A DNA stretch of 7,613 nt from assembly GCA_024511395.1 (NCBI GenBank), contig JANELJ010000099.1:1-7613 (forward strand). The letters are read 5' to 3'. The notes beneath the pieces are model-generated. The model was not told where the DNA came from. It did not search any database and saw nothing but the letters and a program-made list of their open reading frames with translations. The DNA comes from Gammaproteobacteria bacterium (GTDB lineage Bacteria; Pseudomonadota; Gammaproteobacteria; GRL18). Shown here piece by piece: positions 5,970 to 7,613 of this stretch (position 1 is its first letter; every line of letters starts with the position of its first letter). The translations under genes and the position numbers were made by a program.

Positions 5970-6908
5970 CTAACGTCCAGCCTTTCTTCTCAATTCATCC
6001 ATCTGCCCGGCAAAGTCTCCGCCTGCCAGGTATAAAGGCACAACACTGTCCAGACTGTGCAGTGACAGCTCTAATACTTCCGCAGCCTGGTTATTCTTGC
6101 AGATACTGTCCAGTTTCATACTGTTAAAATTATCTCGGGTAATAGGAGAACCGGGGATCAGGTTCATCATGGCCACCAGCGGACTGGAAAAAAAGCGGTT
6201 CAGCGGAATGATTATACTTTTACTGCCCGTCTGTTTAGCCGTATATTTTACCAGTTCTTTCAGAGTATAGACTTCCGGGCCGCATAACTCGTAATTTTTA
6301 CCATAGGTTTCAGACTTATGAATACTGTTTATAAATGCATCGACAACATCTCCGACATAAACCGGTGCAAAACGGGTTGCGGCACTGGTCAGGGGAAATA
6401 CCGGTAACAGGCTCAACAGGGAGGCAAACATATTAAAAAAGTTATCACCAGGACCGAAAATAACCGAAGGGGCAAAACTGGTGACCTGCAGACCTTCAGT
6501 AGTTAGTACCAGTTTCTGTGCTTTTCCCTTGGTACGTAAATACTCACTTGGGCCGTTTTCATCGGCATTCAGGGCACTCATATGCAGCAAGCGGGGTATT
6601 TCTACAGAGCGGGCCGCTTCCGCGACTCTTCGCGTCACTTCAACATGCGCTTTTTCAAAAGTATTAACACCCTGCGGATTTAGAATACCGGCCAGGTTTA
6701 TAACCACATCGTAGCCGTCAAGCTGACGCTCAAGTATTTTTTTACCAAAAAAATCAATGCTGATCAGTTTAACTGACGGCAGGATGAGCAAGTGCCTGTG
6801 GCGTTCGGGGTGACGGGTAATTACTTTTACGCTGTGACCCAGTGTCACCAGTTTATTAATCAGATTGGTTCCAACAAACCCCATGCCTCCAATGATACAG
6901 ATATTCAC
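5970..6908 (-). CDS. Complex I NDUFA9 subunit-type atypical SDR / NAD(P)-dependent epimerase-like protein
   Basis: A 312-residue extended/atypical short-chain dehydrogenase, resembling the 'complex I NDUFA9 subunit family' of proteobacteria. NDUFA9 binds NADPH as an accessory complex I subunit in mitochondria; the role of the bacterial homologues is inferred only from similarity. Visible are the Rossmann motif GGMGFVGTNL (7-16), a basic ITRHPER after strand 2 (NADP preference), VINLAGIL (strand 4) and LLHMSALNA (strand 5). YLRTKGKAQKLV corresponds to the SDR YxxxK with the spacing kept, and is followed by SFAPSVIFGPGDNFFNMFA, typical of this family. The C-terminal third is the variable substrate domain. 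The start is GTG at 6908, with GGAGAGGG about 8 bp upstream on the - strand. The stop is TAG. It precedes cca on the same strand with a 160-bp gap, so co-transcription is possible but not certain. Confidence 0.87.
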   Translation of the reverse strand: MNICIIGGMGFVGTNLINKLVTLGHSVKVITRHPERHRHLLILPSVKLISIDFFGKKILERQLDGYDVVINLAGILNPQGVNTFEKAHVEVTRRVAEAARSVEIPRLLHMSALNADENGPSEYLRTKGKAQKLVLTTEGLQVTSFAPSVIFGPGDNFFNMFASLLSLLPVFPLTSAATRFAPVYVGDVVDAFINSIHKSETYGKNYELCGPEVYTLKELVKYTAKQTGSKSIIIPLNRFFSSPLVAMMNLIPGSPITRDNFNSMKLDSICKNNQAAEVLELSLHSLDSVVPLYLAGGDFAGQMDELRRKAGR

Positions 6909-7098
6909 TGACTTAACCCTCTCCAGTTTTAGCTTCCTGTTAACTTGTTTGTATTTTTAATAATTACAGGAAACTTTTATATAATTATTAGTAGTTGCTT
7001 ATATTGCAATGCTTTTTTAACAAAAATATCAATCCGTTATTACCCTAAGGGAAGGCTTTTGATTACAATAGCAGTACTTAACAGCTTATCGGATTGCT

Positions 7099-7181
7099 AT
7101 GCAAACTATTTCATTCAGCCTTTCCCGCTTCCCTCGAATTGAGTTTGGTGCTGGGAAAATTCAGTTGTTACCGGAAAAAAT
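7099..7181 (+). pseudogene. N-terminal fragment of an iron-containing alcohol dehydrogenase, interrupted by an IS element
   Basis: From ATG 7099 the frame encodes MQTISFSLSRFPRIEFGAG followed by KIQLLPEK. This is the usual opening of iron-containing (group III) alcohol dehydrogenases, where a short strand leads to the RIxFGxG turn near the cofactor site. Such enzymes oxidise alcohols or reduce aldehydes with NAD(P) and a divalent metal. After about 27 codons the homology ends at the IS boundary near 7182, and the frame runs only to a TAG inside the IS (about 7228-7230). The rest of the family (about 350 residues, including the metal ligands) is absent here and may resume beyond the window after the IS. 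The upstream 190 bp are AT-rich, with a TATAAT at 6980-6985 lacking a good -35 box; the ribosome site is weak (CGGAT). The match is short, so the family call is moderate. Confidence 0.62.
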
Positions 7182-7207
7182 TGATCTGTCAACACTTTCC
7201 CGGACAC
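7182..7207. repeat. Putative right terminal inverted repeat of the IS3-family element
   Basis: It starts TGATCTGTCA and ends CGGACAC. It lies between the broken alcohol dehydrogenase frame and the transposase stop codon (7213-7215). The partner repeat is not in the window, so the length is estimated from comparison with IS3-type ends in general. Confidence 0.55.
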
Positions 7208-7212
7208 TTTTT

Positions 7213-7613
7213 TTAAGCCATTTTCTGTAGTTCTTCGTAATCTTTAGGTGATAAGTAATCATTGGCAGAATGCAGTCTTTCCCTGTTATAAAAGACTTCA
7301 ATATATTCAAATATCACCTGTTTAGCTTCATCCCTGGTTCTGAATTTCTGATGATGCACCAACTCTGTTTTCAGTGTATGGAAAAAGCTTTCTGATACAG
7401 CATTGTCCCGGCAATTACCCTTGCGACTCATGGACTAAATAATGCCATGGTCACCTAATAATTTACGATGACTATCCGAAGCATACTGGCAACCTCTGTC
7501 GGTATGCCAGACAAGCCCTTTAGATGGTTTTCGTTTCCATATGGCCATGAACAAAGCATCATTAACCAACTGGGTTTTCATTGTTTTATCCATTGACCAG
7601 CCAATAACCATTC
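7213..7613 (-). pseudogene. IS3-family transposase OrfB (rve/DDE domain), C-terminal part with a premature stop
   Basis: The - strand frame entering at the window edge reads [19 protein letters not shown], then [15 protein letters not shown] with the second catalytic Asp, then LLGDHGII, a TAG at 7435-7437, and [18 protein letters not shown] with the catalytic Glu. Counting the stop as one residue, exactly 35 residues separate the Asp from the Glu, the classic D(35)E spacing. The first Asp lies outside the window. The C-terminus, [20 protein letters not shown] then [11 protein letters not shown], is standard for IS3-type OrfB. The TAG sits where relatives have Gln ([12 protein letters not shown]), so a single C to T change (CAG to TAG) explains it. 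It separates the Asp from the Glu and should inactivate the enzyme. The programmed frameshift of IS3 elements lies between orfA and orfB, not here, so this stop is not normal regulation. An ATG at 7431 just after it opens a 72-residue ORF that would lack both Asp residues. Confidence 0.88.

Larger units (their letters stand above)
7182..7613 (-). mobile_element. IS3-family insertion sequence, right-end portion (continues past the window)
   Basis: The element boundary is placed at 7182, where the alcohol dehydrogenase homology stops and the sequence TGATCTGTCAACAC begins, leading into CCCGGACAC at 7199-7207. TGATCTG at the tip and GGACAC about 20 bp inside resemble terminal inverted repeats of IS3-type elements. 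The transposase stop lies only 6 bp inside this repeat, the usual compact arrangement at the right end. The left end, orfA and the target duplication are outside the window, so the exact boundary is provisional by a few bases. The AAT at 7179-7181 is one candidate for the 3-bp target duplication. Confidence 0.8.

Noticed and set aside
6980..6985. TATAAT as promoter of the alcohol dehydrogenase
   Set aside because: A perfect -10 hexamer, but no acceptable -35 at 16-18 bp and it lies about 115 bp upstream in very AT-rich DNA, so it is too weak to annotate.
6945..7142. 65-codon + strand frame in the AT-rich gap after the NDUFA9-like gene
   Set aside because: There is no ribosome site and no recognisable domain, and it overlaps the alcohol dehydrogenase start in another frame. 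The hydrophobic look comes from AT-rich codons.
472..7437. TAG (amber) recoding, because both in-frame premature stops are TAG
   Set aside because: TAG also ends the AMMECR1 frame exactly at the family C-terminus, ends folM (with TAA one codon later) and ends the NDUFA9-like gene. The two internal TAGs sit in a gene with other lesions and in an IS transposase, so ordinary decay explains them.

Overview
The window looks like chromosomal DNA from a gammaproteobacterium with moderate GC content. The protein families and gene pairings (pteridine reductase diverging from a MidA-type methyltransferase, then UppP, VanZ, Cca and a complex I NDUFA9-like protein) fit free-living or symbiotic sulfur-oxidising or methylotrophic Gammaproteobacteria. 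The lineage is inferred from gene content only and I cannot go below class with confidence. Most of the window is ordinary housekeeping DNA. The two ends are eroding: a decayed AmmeMemoRadiSam gene pair on the left, and an alcohol dehydrogenase cut by an IS3-type element on the right.

Positions 1-729 (+) hold the 3' end of a MEMO/AmmeMemoRadiSam protein B gene that lacks an internal block, then 8.3 copies of a 7-bp tandem repeat, then an AMMECR1 (protein A) pseudogene with an internal deletion, a frame change and an in-frame TAG. Positions 726-1905 (-) hold folM (pteridine reductase) followed by ridA (reactive imine deaminase). The ridA stop overlaps the stop of the AMMECR1 remnant.

Positions 1906-2027 are a divergent promoter region. 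From it a + strand operon runs: a MidA/NDUFAF7-family methyltransferase (2028-3260), uppP (3275-4108) and a small VanZ-like membrane protein (4114-4500), with gaps of 14 and 5 bp. It converges on cca (4583-5809, -), which lies downstream of a complex I NDUFA9-type SDR gene (5970-6908, -, GTG start).

Positions 7099-7181 (+) encode the first 27 or so residues of an iron-containing alcohol dehydrogenase. The reading frame is broken at about 7182 by the end of an IS3-family element whose transposase (7213-7613, -) itself carries a premature TAG.

The intact genes cover lipid carrier recycling for the cell wall (UppP), tRNA 3'-end maturation (Cca), pterin reduction (FolM), metabolite damage control (RidA) and probably respiratory complex I support (NDUFA9-like and MidA-like, both by family only). 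I found no RNA gene, no CRISPR array and no convincing new system. The most informative signal is the coordinated decay of the AmmeMemoRadiSam pair around a slippage-prone repeat.
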